Assembly: GCF_014203895.1 (NCBI RefSeq)
Contig: NZ_JACHJY010000003.1
Location: 744,001 to 808,000, forward strand
DNA length: 64,000 nucleotides
From: Streptomyces nymphaeiformis
GTDB lineage: Bacteria > Actinomycetota > Actinomycetes > Streptomycetales > Streptomycetaceae
Direction: 5' to 3'
In this document: in pieces, positions 1 to 7,615 of the stretch
How the letters are laid out: the number at the start of each line of letters is the position of its first letter
Position numbering within the stretch: position 1 is the first letter of the stretch
Program-made: the position numbers and the translations under genes
Notes under the pieces: model-generated
Told to the model about the DNA's origin: nothing
Databases searched by the model: none
Seen by the model: only the letters and a program-made list of their open reading frames with translations

Positions 1-132
1 GCCGAGGCCGCTGACCAGGAACGCCGTCACGTTCAGCCGCTGCCAGGTCTCCAGGTCCTCGCGCAGCAGAACGGCGATCTTGGTGTCGAACCGTACGGGC
101 GTGCTGTCGGGCGTGTCGTCGATCGTCGTCAT
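1..132 (-). CDS. DUF2000 family protein (N-terminal fragment)
   Basis: Only the first 44 codons lie in the window; the gene runs off the left edge. The ATG is at 132-130 on the minus strand. The visible protein begins with a polar stretch, then a segment of the type KIAVLLREDLETWQRLNVTAFL, which resembles the conserved N-terminal strand and helix of DUF2000 proteins. That family has no firmly established biochemical role. It is divergent from the AraC-type gene at 178 with only 45 bp between the starts, so the regulator may control it. The family assignment rests on one motif and the rest cannot be judged. Confidence 0.7.
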   Translation of the reverse strand, partial: MTTIDDTPDSTPVRFDTKIAVLLREDLETWQRLNVTAFLVSGLG

Positions 133-135
133 GGT

Positions 136-162
136 CCGAGACTGCCGCCGGGGCCGTCTCGG
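136..162. promoter_or_regulatory. Inverted repeat between divergent DUF2000 and AraC genes
   Basis: CCGAGAC at 136-142 and GTCTCGG at 156-162 form a perfect 7-bp inverted repeat with 13 nt between them. It fills most of the 45-bp divergent intergenic region, so it could be an operator or overlap a promoter. AraC proteins more often bind direct repeats, so the link to the adjacent regulator is only positional. Confidence 0.25.
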
Positions 163-177
163 GGTCTTGTACATTCC

Positions 178-1008
178 TTGCATGGTGAACCGCACGTGAC
201 CCGGCAGCAGGTCTCGGCGTGGCGCCCGGACGTGCCGGGTGTCGTGGAGGTGTTCCACGCCCACTTCACCGAGCACTCGTACCCGATGCACGTGCACGAC
301 GTGTGGACGCTGCTCATCGTCGACGACGGCGCGGTCCGCTACGACCTCGACCGGCACGAGCGCGGCACGCCCGGCGACACGGTGTCCCTGCTCCCGCCGC
401 AGGTCCCGCACAACGGCTCGCCCGCCACCTCCGGCGGCTTCCGGAAGCGGGTCCTCTATCTGGACCTGACGCAGCTGGACGAGAGCCTCATCGGTCCCGC
501 GGTCGACGCGCCCGACCTGGTCGATCCGCTGCTGCGGCGCCGAGTCGGGCAGTTGCACACCGCGCTCGCGGAGCCGGGCGACGAACTGGAGGCGCAGAGC
601 CGCCTCGCCCTGATCGGGGAGCGGCTGCGCGGCCATCTGCGGCCCCGGCTCGTCACGCCCGGGCGGGGAGCCGATCCCGGGGTGGCGCACGGTCTGCGGG
701 AGCTCCTCGACGCACGTCTCGTCGAGGGCGTGACCCTGGACGAGGCGGCCCTGCGGCTGCACGCGCACCCCGCCCATCTCGTACGGGCCTTCAGCGGCGC
801 CTTCGGCATCGCGCCGCACCAGTATCTGACGGCCCGCCGGATCGACCGGGCCCGGCGTCTGCTGCTCGACGGGCAGCCGCCGGTCGAGGTGGCGGCCGCG
901 ACCGGCTTCTACGACCAGTCGCATCTGAACCGCTCGTTCAAGCGGATCGTGGGCACCACCCCCGGGCGCTTCGCACGCACGCGCGGAGGACCGTCGCCGC
1001 TGTCGTGA
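178..1008 (+). CDS. AraC-family transcriptional regulator
   Basis: A 276-residue protein with the two-part AraC layout. A cupin-like sensing domain fills about residues 20-100, with a histidine cluster (SYPMHVHDVW) typical of AraC-type arms. A C-terminal double helix-turn-helix covers about 170-270, ending with the conserved GFYDQSHLNRSFKRIVGTTP recognition segment. Such proteins bind DNA and usually activate nearby genes in response to a small ligand. The start given is TTG 178; an in-frame GTG at 196 is an equally plausible start, and no strong Shine-Dalgarno sequence decides between them. It is divergent from the DUF2000 gene, its most likely target. The ligand is unknown. The family call is firm, the target is inferred. 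Confidence 0.85.
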   Translation: MHGEPHVTRQQVSAWRPDVPGVVEVFHAHFTEHSYPMHVHDVWTLLIVDDGAVRYDLDRHERGTPGDTVSLLPPQVPHNGSPATSGGFRKRVLYLDLTQLDESLIGPAVDAPDLVDPLLRRRVGQLHTALAEPGDELEAQSRLALIGERLRGHLRPRLVTPGRGADPGVAHGLRELLDARLVEGVTLDEAALRLHAHPAHLVRAFSGAFGIAPHQYLTARRIDRARRLLLDGQPPVEVAAATGFYDQSHLNRSFKRIVGTTPGRFARTRGGPSPLS

Positions 1009-1316
1009 ACCGGCCGCCGGACGAGGGGCGCACACGCGTTCCGGGGGCGACCGTCCGTACGCCCGGTGGTGTGCCGTCCGGCCGGTGAGGCGCCGCGAAC
1101 CGGGACGATCCCGCCAGACACACCGTCACCACCTCCTGCGGACGACCGAATTCCGCCTCTCATCACCCAAACGGACCAGATGAGGCACTCGTAGCCCTCT
1201 CCCCTGGTGACGGTGATTCCAGCGCCCCCGCCGCACGCCCTGCCGACGCCGATCCGCCGCCCGCACCCTGAGCAACTGAAGAGGGCGGGGAGAACGAGCG
1301 GGGAGCGGGTGACCGA
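1009..1316. other. 308-bp intergenic gap, no gene seen
   Basis: The stretch between the AraC gene and the monooxygenase contains no open reading frame with a credible start and ribosome site on either strand. It should carry the promoter of the downstream gene. I could not pick out a clear -35/-10 pair. A GGGAG at 1301-1305 is the best ribosome-binding candidate for the GTG at 1317. Confidence 0.5.
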
Positions 1317-2930
1317 GTGGACACAGGCACGGACGGCGACGTGGACGTGTGCGTGGTCGGGGCGGGACCGGTCGGACTGACCCTCGCGATCGGTCTGCGC
1401 CGGCTCGGGTTACGGGTCCGGATCGTCGACAAGGCGCCGGCCGCCGAGCACGAGGCCCGTGCCCTGGTGCTCTGGGCGCGGGCCCGCGAGGCCCTCGACT
1501 CCCTCGGGGTCGGCGAGCTCCTCCGGCGCCACGGGGTGGAGCCGGACGCGGTGACGATCCACGCGCGCGACCGGTTCCTCGGCGAGCTCACCACCGGCTG
1601 GGCGCTCTCCGCGCACGCCCGCCCGCTCAACATCGAGCAGCACGACGTCCAACGCCTCCTCCGCGGGGAACTCGCCCGTCTCGGCACCCGCGTCGAGTGG
1701 AACGCCGAGGTGACCGACCTCAAGGTCCACGAGGACCGGGCCGAGTTCACCCTGCGCCACGGCGACGGCAGGATCGAGTCCGCCACCGCCCCCTGGATCG
1801 TCGGCTGCGACGGCACCGCCGGCCTGGTCAGGGACCGGCTCGGCATCCCCTTCGAGGGCCGCCGCCGCATCGGCCTCCAGGTCGTCCAGGGCAACGCCCG
1901 CCCCACCTGGCCGCTCGACGGGCGGCCGGGGCGCGGACACATCTTCCTGGCCCCGCACCGCTCCCTGCTCGTCTTCCCGCTGCCCGGCGGCGGCTTCCGC
2001 TTCTTCTGCTTCCGCGACGACCCCGACCCCACGCTGACCGCCGCGCCCACCGTCGAGGAGCTGCGCGACCTGATCGCGGACACCACCCGCATGCCGGGCC
2101 TCCGGCTCGACACGACGGAGCCGCTCCGGCTGAACCGGGACCGCTTCGGCGACCGGGTCGCCGCCCGGCTCCGCCAGGGGCGCGGCCTGCTCGCCGGGGA
2201 CGCGGCGCACGCCTGGGCCCCGGTCGGCGGCCACGGCGTGAACGTCGGCATCCTCGGCGCCCACAACCTCGCCTGGAAGCTCGCCGCCGTGCACCGGGGC
2301 CAAGCCGGCGAGGGTCTCCTGGACACGTACTGCGACGAGCAGCGGCGGATGGCCGTGCGGTACGTCCGCGAGATGCGGTTCGACTTCATGGAGCTGCCGC
2401 TGCCTCCGCTGGGCCACCGGGCGTTCACGGCCACGGTGCCCGGCGCCCTCGCCGGGCGCGGCTTCCAGCGCCGGCTCGACCTGCGCCTGAGCGACCTGCT
2501 CCGCCACCACCGGGGCCGCGCGCCGTCCTGGCACCGCGCCGGCCGCCACCACCGCTCAGGGCCGCGCGCGGGCGACCGCGTGCCCGACGTCAGAGTCGCG
2601 GTCCGCGACGACCGGGTCGCAAGCGGTACGGGGCACTCCCGCGGGCCCGTCGTCCGGCTGCACACCCTCCTCGCGTACGAGCGGTGGACGCTGGTCCTGC
2701 GGGCCGAGCGGGCCGCGCCCGGGGTGCTCGCCGCCCTGCGCGCCGCGTGTGCCCGCTCCGCCGTCCCGGTCCTGGTCCTGCCCGTGACGCCCCGGGACGG
2801 CATCGAGGCCGGCCGGCTCGGCCGCCCCGGCGACCTGTGCCTGGTGCGGCCCGACGGATACGTGGGCCTGGTCGCCCCGCTCGCCCGCATCGCCCTGCTC
2901 CGCGACTACCTCGCGGCACTCGCCCCCTGA
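1317..2930 (+). CDS. FAD-dependent aromatic monooxygenase (PheA/TfdB type)
   Basis: A 537-residue flavoprotein of the class A hydroxylases that use FAD and NAD(P)H to hydroxylate aromatic rings. The dinucleotide-binding GAGPVGLTLA motif is near residue 16. The DG motif (GCDGTAGLVRDRLG) lies near 160-175. The ribityl-binding GLLAGDAAHAWAPVGGHG motif is near 290-310. The last ~150 residues correspond to the thioredoxin-like tail of the phenol-hydroxylase subgroup. Length fits the family. The start is GTG 1317. Codon 32 (bases 1410-1412) is TTA, a rare codon in Streptomyces that normally makes translation depend on the developmental tRNA gene bldA. Related enzymes occur both in aromatic catabolism and in polyketide tailoring; no biosynthetic cluster surrounds this one. 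The substrate cannot be told. Confidence 0.85.
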   Translation: MDTGTDGDVDVCVVGAGPVGLTLAIGLRRLGLRVRIVDKAPAAEHEARALVLWARAREALDSLGVGELLRRHGVEPDAVTIHARDRFLGELTTGWALSAHARPLNIEQHDVQRLLRGELARLGTRVEWNAEVTDLKVHEDRAEFTLRHGDGRIESATAPWIVGCDGTAGLVRDRLGIPFEGRRRIGLQVVQGNARPTWPLDGRPGRGHIFLAPHRSLLVFPLPGGGFRFFCFRDDPDPTLTAAPTVEELRDLIADTTRMPGLRLDTTEPLRLNRDRFGDRVAARLRQGRGLLAGDAAHAWAPVGGHGVNVGILGAHNLAWKLAAVHRGQAGEGLLDTYCDEQRRMAVRYVREMRFDFMELPLPPLGHRAFTATVPGALAGRGFQRRLDLRLSDLLRHHRGRAPSWHRAGRHHRSGPRAGDRVPDVRVAVRDDRVASGTGHSRGPVVRLHTLLAYERWTLVLRAERAAPGVLAALRAACARSAVPVLVLPVTPRDGIEAGRLGRPGDLCLVRPDGYVGLVAPLARIALLRDYLAALAP

Positions 2931-2985
2931 CCTGGTGACACAGGTGCTGCTCGTCCCCCGGGAACCTCTCGCCACCCCTCCGCGT

Positions 2986-3004
2986 TATACCCCCCAAGGG
3001 TATA
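2986..3004. promoter_or_regulatory. CsoR/CstR-like operator palindrome
   Basis: TATACCC at 2986-2992 and GGGTATA at 2998-3004 form a perfect inverted repeat around a C-rich 5-nt centre, 15 bp before the ATG at 3020. The TACCC-(C-rich)-GGGTA design resembles operators of the CsoR/CstR family, which sense copper or persulfide. It probably overlaps the promoter of the downstream gene. No csoR gene lies in the window, so the repressor would act in trans. This is inferred from sequence similarity to known sites. Confidence 0.6.
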
Positions 3005-3019
3005 CAGAGGAGAGGTTCC

Positions 3020-3550
3020 ATGACGACGAGAAGACTGACCGCGCTCGCCCCCGAGCAGGCGCAGGGCCGTGCCCGCGAGTTACTGACGGACATCGTCGAA
3101 CGGCACGGCTCCGTCGGCGAGATGGTGTCCACGATGGCGCACTCGCCCGCGCTGCTCGACGGCTATCTCAGCCTCTCGCGCGCCATGAAGCGGGTGAAGA
3201 TCCCCCGCGCCCTGAGCGAGAAGCTCTCCCTCGCCGTCCAGGAGTGGATCGGCTGCGGCACCTGCCGCGAGGCGCACGTCGCAGCCGGGCGCGCGGCGGG
3301 TCTGACCGAGACCGACGTCGAGCTCGCCCGCCAGGGCACGTCGACCGACCCGCGCGAGGCCGCCCTGATCGGCCTGGCGCTGAAGGTCCTCGCCGAACCG
3401 GGCGCGCTCTCCGACGAGGACGTCGCCGAGGTGCGGGCGCACGGGTGGAGCGACCGGGTGATCGCCGAGGTGGTCGGCGTGGTCACCCTCAACCTCCTCA
3501 CCGGCGCCTTCAACCTCCTCGCGGGCATCCAGCCGGAGCCGGAGGACTGA
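3020..3550 (+). CDS. Carboxymuconolactone decarboxylase/AhpD-family protein
   Basis: A 176-residue protein with the AhpD-type catalytic array: Glu75, Cys79, Cys82 and His86 in the segment EWIGCGTCREAH. AhpD-like proteins are thiol peroxidase reductants or hydroperoxidases using the CxxC pair; other members of the superfamily are decarboxylases. The intact CxxC and Glu/His favour the redox role. The ATG at 3020 has a good Shine-Dalgarno (AGGAGAGG) and sits just behind the CsoR/CstR-like palindrome at 2986-3004, which would fit a copper- or sulfide-stress gene. Codon 21 (3080-3082) is TTA, so like its upstream neighbour it may depend on bldA. The neighbour ends 89 bp upstream, so it may be separately transcribed. 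The family is clear, the physiological substrate is not. Confidence 0.85.
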   Translation: MTTRRLTALAPEQAQGRARELLTDIVERHGSVGEMVSTMAHSPALLDGYLSLSRAMKRVKIPRALSEKLSLAVQEWIGCGTCREAHVAAGRAAGLTETDVELARQGTSTDPREAALIGLALKVLAEPGALSDEDVAEVRAHGWSDRVIAEVVGVVTLNLLTGAFNLLAGIQPEPED

Positions 3551-3560
3551 GCCGGCGGTC

Positions 3561-4139
3561 TCAGCTCGCGCCAGGGGCGGTGAAGGTGACGTCGGCGGTC
3601 GGGACGGTGGTCTCCGCGTCGCTCCCGAGGGCGTACGCCGCGACGCGGGAGACCGTCGCGGCCGGGACGGCCTCGCCGATGCCCGGCGCCGCGGGGATGT
3701 CCTGGGTCGCGTGGGCGTCGTGCGGGACGACGACCCGGTAGCCGAGCTCCAGGGCCGTGCGGGCCGTCGCCTGCACGCACATCTCCGACATCACTCCGCA
3801 GACGGCGACCGCCCGTACCCCCGCGGCGGTGAGCACCGCACCCAGCGGCGTCTCCGCGAAGCCGTCGTCGCGGGGCTTGCGGATCACGACCTCGGCCGGT
3901 CCTGGCTCCACCGCGTGGTGGAGCTCCCAGCCGGGGGTGTGCGGTTCGTCCTCGGCGCCGGGCGGCCCGTCGTTCTGCAGGTGGGCGATGAACGCCCCGT
4001 CCCGCCGGGCCCGGGCGATCAGTTCGGTCGTCCGGTCGACGAGCCGGCGGGCGTCGGGCACGGCGCCGTCTCCGGTGACGAAGGCCGACTGCACGTCGAC
4101 GACGATCAGGGCATCCACGGGCTGCGCGCGCTCGGTCAT
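3561..4139 (-). CDS. Isochorismatase-like cysteine hydrolase
   Basis: A 192-residue protein of the isochorismatase/nicotinamidase-like cysteine hydrolase family. Asp15 in the opening LIVVDVQSAF segment, a lysine in VIRKPRDDGFAETPL and the cysteine in CGVMSEMCVQATART match the Asp-Lys-Cys triad of the family. Members cleave amide, vinyl ether or related bonds of small metabolites; the substrate here cannot be deduced. The ATG at 4139 is chosen because the family fold begins there; an in-frame upstream start would add a non-conserved arginine/glycine-rich tail. It is convergent with the AhpD-like gene, whose stop is 10 bp away, and has no obvious operon partner. Confidence 0.85.
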   Translation of the reverse strand: MTERAQPVDALIVVDVQSAFVTGDGAVPDARRLVDRTTELIARARRDGAFIAHLQNDGPPGAEDEPHTPGWELHHAVEPGPAEVVIRKPRDDGFAETPLGAVLTAAGVRAVAVCGVMSEMCVQATARTALELGYRVVVPHDAHATQDIPAAPGIGEAVPAATVSRVAAYALGSDAETTVPTADVTFTAPGAS

Positions 4140-4270
4140 CCGGCCATCATCACGGCCACGAGCCCCGCCCGCCACGGGATTTCGCCCCGCCGGAGGGTCC
4201 GGGAAACCCTCGCGCACGGGCCCCTGACCTGCGGGTAGCCTCACCCGTCGAGAACCGGGGGAGGATCCGC

Positions 4271-4819
4271 ATGGCCGAGTTGACGACGTCCGAGTGGTGG
4301 GGGCTGCTGCCGGAGGGCATGCGCGGCGAGGTCGACGGGTACGTCCTCCAGGACCGCCGGCTCCAGGCGGCGCGTGTCGTCTGGGAGGCCTGCCGGGCCC
4401 GCGGTCTGGGGCTCCACGAGGCGGAGTTGGTCGTCCACGCCCGGTACCTGCACCACGGCGACCGGATCGCGCGCACCCCGCTCAGCCCCCTCGACCTGGA
4501 GTCGCTGGCGGCGAAGGCCTCCGGCTGCCCGGGGCCGGTCGCCGCGATCGAGGCGATCTGGGACGGCGACACCGTCCACGACTGGTTCGTGCTCCTCCTG
4601 GCCGTCTCCACCGAGCCCGCCGGCGAGCGGCACCTCGCCACGGTCTACCGGGAGACGGCCGTACGGCACCTGGGAGAGGCGCGGGCCGCGGAATCGCGCC
4701 GACCGGTGGCCGCGGCCGCCGAGGAGGCGGGCCGGGCGCTGGCCCGACACCTGTCCGTTCCCTTCCACTTCGCGAGCCCGGACACCCCGGACGACGGGGC
4801 GCCGCGCTGGCGGCCCTGA
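4271..4819 (+). CDS. Uncharacterised protein
   Basis: A 182-residue protein that I do not recognise. The ATG at 4271 follows a strong GGGGGAGGA ribosome site. The sequence is soluble-looking and mostly alpha-helical, with no signal peptide or membrane segment. It has conserved-looking tryptophan-rich spots (SEWWGLLPEG near the start, AIWDGDTVHDWFVLLLAV in the middle) and a proline/aspartate-rich tail. Codon use is normal for the region. The GNAT gene follows 50 bp downstream on the same strand, so the two may be cotranscribed. No function is proposed. Confidence 0.7.
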   Translation: MAELTTSEWWGLLPEGMRGEVDGYVLQDRRLQAARVVWEACRARGLGLHEAELVVHARYLHHGDRIARTPLSPLDLESLAAKASGCPGPVAAIEAIWDGDTVHDWFVLLLAVSTEPAGERHLATVYRETAVRHLGEARAAESRRPVAAAAEEAGRALARHLSVPFHFASPDTPDDGAPRWRP

Positions 4820-4869
4820 GCCGCGAAATCGGTTTGCCGCCGCCGGGCCCGGTCGGACAGGAAGCCTGC

Positions 4870-5406
4870 ATGCTGAGAGGCGACACGGTCGGGCTCCGGG
4901 CCCGGCACGAGGAGGACGTCCCCGTCCTGCGGACCGAGCTCTACGACGACGTGGTCAACGGCTCGCGGTCCGAAGCCGGGCCGTGGCGGCCGATCACTCC
5001 GGGCTCGAAGGACCCGCGGCTCGTGGTGGACGACAAGGAGCAGCGCCACGTCCCCTTCTCCGTCGTGGAGTTGGAGGGCGGCACGCTGGTCGGCACGGCG
5101 ACGCTGTGGGGCATCGACACCCACAACCGGTGCGCGCACATCGGCCTCGGCCTGCTGCCGTCCGCCCGCGGCAAGGGCTACGGCACCGACGTCGTCGCCG
5201 TGCTGTGCCACTACGGCTTCGTCGTGCGCGGTCTGCACCGGCTGCAGATCGAGACGCTGGCGGACAACCACGCGATGCTGCGCTCGGCCGAGCGCAACGG
5301 CTTCGTCCGCGAGGGCGTGCTGCGCTCCTCGGCCTGGGTGCTCGGCGAGTTCCTCGACGAGGTGCTGCTCGGTCTCCTCGCCGAGGACTGGAAGCGGGAC
5401 TCCTAG
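4870..5406 (+). CDS. GNAT-family N-acetyltransferase (RimJ/RimL-like)
   Basis: A 178-residue acetyltransferase of the GNAT superfamily, which transfers acetyl from acetyl-CoA to an amine. The acetyl-CoA pyrophosphate-binding segment is visible as GLLPSARGKGYGTDVVAVLCHYGF (about residues 95-118, R/Q-x-x-G-x-G/A type). It is followed by the RimJ-like LHRLQIETLADNHAMLRSAERNGFVREG stretch, where the final helix and strand pack. Length fits. The ATG is at 4870. Substrates of this subgroup range from ribosomal protein N-termini to antibiotics, so none can be named. It lies 50 bp behind the unknown gene at 4271. Confidence 0.85.
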   Translation: MLRGDTVGLRARHEEDVPVLRTELYDDVVNGSRSEAGPWRPITPGSKDPRLVVDDKEQRHVPFSVVELEGGTLVGTATLWGIDTHNRCAHIGLGLLPSARGKGYGTDVVAVLCHYGFVVRGLHRLQIETLADNHAMLRSAERNGFVREGVLRSSAWVLGEFLDEVLLGLLAEDWKRDS

Positions 5407-5435
5407 GGCCTGTCCGGCGGAGAGGCCCTGGACGT

Positions 5436-6314
5436 CTAGACGTCCTTGGCGGCCCGGGCGAGCAGCCATCGGCCCGAGACCCCCGTGACGAGGAGTCCGG
5501 CGACGAGGGCGACGAGGGCCGCACCCGGGCCCGAGGCCCAGTCGACCGTGGAGGCACGGGCCGCGAGGACCGCGCCGAGGGCGAGGGCCACGACGGGGAC
5601 GGCGTTCAGGGCGGGTCGGATACGGGCCAGGTCGTCCTCCGCCAGGGAGCCGAGGACGCCGACGCCGAGCGCGAGCGCCCACACGCCGAGGCCCTGCGCG
5701 TCGGCGCGGTTCACCGTCCACGGGAGCAGGGCGCCCCAGAAGGCCGGGAAGAACAGCAGGCCGGCGCCGATGCCGAGCCAGCCCGAGCCGAGCACGGCGA
5801 GCGGCGGCTTCGACCAGGCGGGCAGCGGGACGGCCGGACGCCGCGGGCCCGCCCCCGTGCCGCCGGGCCGTGCGCGGTACTGCGCCGCCAGGCAGCCCAC
5901 CGCCGCGAGGGCGAGGACGCCGAGGGTGGCGACCCAGCCGAGGCTGAACAGGGCGAGGAACAGTGGGCCGCCCCGTACGGCCTGGAGGCTTCCGGCGTTC
6001 AGCACGGTCACCGTGAAGAGGCCGACGAGGACGATCGCGAGCGGCAGCACCAGGCAGCGGGCCTCCTCCCAGACGCGGGCCCGGCCGACCGTGAACAGCG
6101 CGGGTGCCACGCCCGCCATGGCGGCCCCGACGAGGCCGGGGCTCAACGCCTCGGGCGACACCCAGGCGCCCGCCGCATGCCCGGTCAGGCTCGCCACGGC
6201 GAGCAGGGCGCCCACGGCGGCGCCGATGCCTCCGACGACACCGCTCAGGACCACGACGGCGGGCGAGAGCGCGCGCCCGTCGGCCACGACCGCTTCCTGC
6301 GGAGTCACGCTCAT
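5436..6314 (-). CDS. Multi-pass membrane protein, unknown function
   Basis: A 292-residue protein made mostly of hydrophobic segments, about eight or nine predicted membrane helices separated by short loops. After an ~18-residue cytoplasmic start come helices around VVVLSGVVGGIGAAVGALLA and further helices every 25-35 residues, ending with an arginine-containing tail. I recognise no transporter or enzyme signature. Its ATG (6314) overlaps the stop of the DUF2306-like gene by 4 bp (ATGA), so the two are translationally coupled and probably act together. A 16-bp palindrome (5430-5445) straddles the stop codon and may help end transcription. Confidence 0.75.
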   Translation of the reverse strand: MSVTPQEAVVADGRALSPAVVVLSGVVGGIGAAVGALLAVASLTGHAAGAWVSPEALSPGLVGAAMAGVAPALFTVGRARVWEEARCLVLPLAIVLVGLFTVTVLNAGSLQAVRGGPLFLALFSLGWVATLGVLALAAVGCLAAQYRARPGGTGAGPRRPAVPLPAWSKPPLAVLGSGWLGIGAGLLFFPAFWGALLPWTVNRADAQGLGVWALALGVGVLGSLAEDDLARIRPALNAVPVVALALGAVLAARASTVDWASGPGAALVALVAGLLVTGVSGRWLLARAAKDV

Positions 6315-7504
6315 CCCCGCGCTCCTTCCCACACGGCACCGGCGGTCGCCGGACTCGTCGGCAGGTCGGCGAACTCCCGCTGCCGCTTGAGGACTTGGCG
6401 GGCGTACAGGATCCGCAGGCTCACCACCGTCACGGCCGCGTAGGCGAGCATGCCGCAGCCGACGCCGACGCCCGCGACGAGGGCCGTGGCCCGGTCGAGG
6501 CCCAGGGTCCGTTCGAGTACGGGCACGGTCAGCGCCGAGAAGGCGGGGGCCAGGCACAGGGCCGTGAGGTGCAGCGACCACTCCTCGCGCGCCCACGCGC
6601 CGCCGGCGCGCGCGGCCCGCACGGCGATGACCGCGTAGGTCACGGCGTACGGGACGAGGTAGGCGAGGAGCAGTCGGCGCCCGGCGGTTCCCTCGCCGAG
6701 GAACGCCACCGTGATCCGCACCAGGCCCGCCGCGCCCGCGAGATGGGCGGCGACGCGCACCGGCAGGGGGCACCAGGTGCCGGTCAGGCCGGGGACGGTG
6801 GCGCGCCGGTCGAGGGCGCGGGAGGCGAGGAGCGCGCCGAAGGAGACGAGCGCGCCGAGGTGCATGATCGCGACGCGGTTGACGTCGAAGAGGTCGAGCC
6901 CGGGGTAGAGCGAGGGCAGCACGCCCCATTCGAGCCGCAGCAGCGGGGCGGTCATCAGGAAGCCGTAGCAGAGCAGCAGCCAGCGCTGGTGGAGGTCGGG
7001 GAAGCCGCGGAGGGCGGCGAGGACGCCGGAGGTCACGCTGCCGACGGTGCCGACCAGGATCGTGGCGAGGACGATCCAGAACGCGGCCCCGCTGAAGGCC
7101 TCCGCCGGCGGGGTGCGCAGGAGGTAGAGGGCGGCGCCCGCCATCGACACGTACACCGTGACGGCGAAGACGGTCCCGGCGATCCGGTGCAGCCGGATGC
7201 GGCGCCGGACGGCGGAGAGCAGTTGCACGGGGCCGAGCAGCATGAGGAGGCCGCCCAGGACCGAGTGCACGACCAGGGGGGCGAGGCTGCGGCCGTACGG
7301 CCCGATGCGGTCGCGCACGGCCTCGGCGACGAACTCCGGGGAGACGGACCGGCCGAGGAGCCATTCGCCGAGGGCGGGCGCTCCCGGCCGCGCGTACGGC
7401 CAGAGTTCGGTCATGGCGATCGGCGCGTACGCGAGGCAGAGCACGGTCACCGCGACGGTCGCCGCTCTCCCCCACCTCCGGCTCGTGCCGGTCGGACGGC
7501 TCAT
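6311..7504 (-). CDS. DUF2306-like multi-pass membrane protein
   Basis: A 397-residue membrane protein with about ten hydrophobic segments. The pattern resembles DUF2306 proteins: a helix containing HSVLGGLLMLLGPVQLL, a basic loop RRRIRLHRIAGTV, then FPDLHQRWLLLCYGF with a conserved His-Arg-Trp. Histidines in these helices could bind haem or metal, but that is conjecture. The start ATG at 7504 has a GGGGGAA ribosome site; longer in-frame starts add no membrane segment. A promoter (TTGACC, 17 nt, TACCTT) and a PadR-type palindrome lie directly upstream, so the gene is probably repressed by the PadR protein encoded just before it. It is coupled to the next membrane gene. Confidence 0.75.
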   Translation of the reverse strand: MSRPTGTSRRWGRAATVAVTVLCLAYAPIAMTELWPYARPGAPALGEWLLGRSVSPEFVAEAVRDRIGPYGRSLAPLVVHSVLGGLLMLLGPVQLLSAVRRRIRLHRIAGTVFAVTVYVSMAGAALYLLRTPPAEAFSGAAFWIVLATILVGTVGSVTSGVLAALRGFPDLHQRWLLLCYGFLMTAPLLRLEWGVLPSLYPGLDLFDVNRVAIMHLGALVSFGALLASRALDRRATVPGLTGTWCPLPVRVAAHLAGAAGLVRITVAFLGEGTAGRRLLLAYLVPYAVTYAVIAVRAARAGGAWAREEWSLHLTALCLAPAFSALTVPVLERTLGLDRATALVAGVGVGCGMLAYAAVTVVSLRILYARQVLKRQREFADLPTSPATAGAVWEGARG

Positions 7505-7530
7505 GGCGATTCCCCCTTCACCGAAAGCAC

Positions 7531-7553
7531 CCATAGTCCTTTCTGGACTATGG
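7531..7553. promoter_or_regulatory. Probable PadR operator
   Basis: CCATAGTCC (7531-7539) and GGACTATGG (7545-7553) are perfect 9-bp arms with 5 nt between. The palindrome lies between the PadR gene and the membrane-protein gene, at the predicted transcription start of the latter. Position and symmetry make it the best candidate operator for the PadR protein. Not tested. Confidence 0.6.
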
Positions 7554-7556
7554 AGG

Positions 7557-7585
7557 AAGGTAGGGGCGCGCACCCCCGGGGTCAA
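7557..7585 (-). promoter_or_regulatory. Vegetative-type promoter for the DUF2306-like operon
   Basis: On the minus strand, TTGACC (7585-7580) and TACCTT (7562-7557) are separated by exactly 17 nt. This matches the -35/-10 pattern of the main actinobacterial sigma factor. Transcription would start near 7550, inside the palindrome at 7531-7553, so a bound repressor would block initiation. Confidence 0.55.
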
Positions 7586-7615
7586 CCGGTCGGTAACAAG
7601 CCGCCGTCCGCGGGA

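Noticed and set aside
1317..2930. FAD monooxygenase as part of an antibiotic biosynthesis cluster
   Set aside because: No polyketide, peptide or terpene synthase genes lie nearby, and the P450 at 44709 is too far away to count.
5430..5445. 16-bp palindrome around the stop codon of the membrane protein gene
   Set aside because: It is short, A/T-poor at the ends and spans coding sequence. It is mentioned with the gene but not called as a separate terminator.
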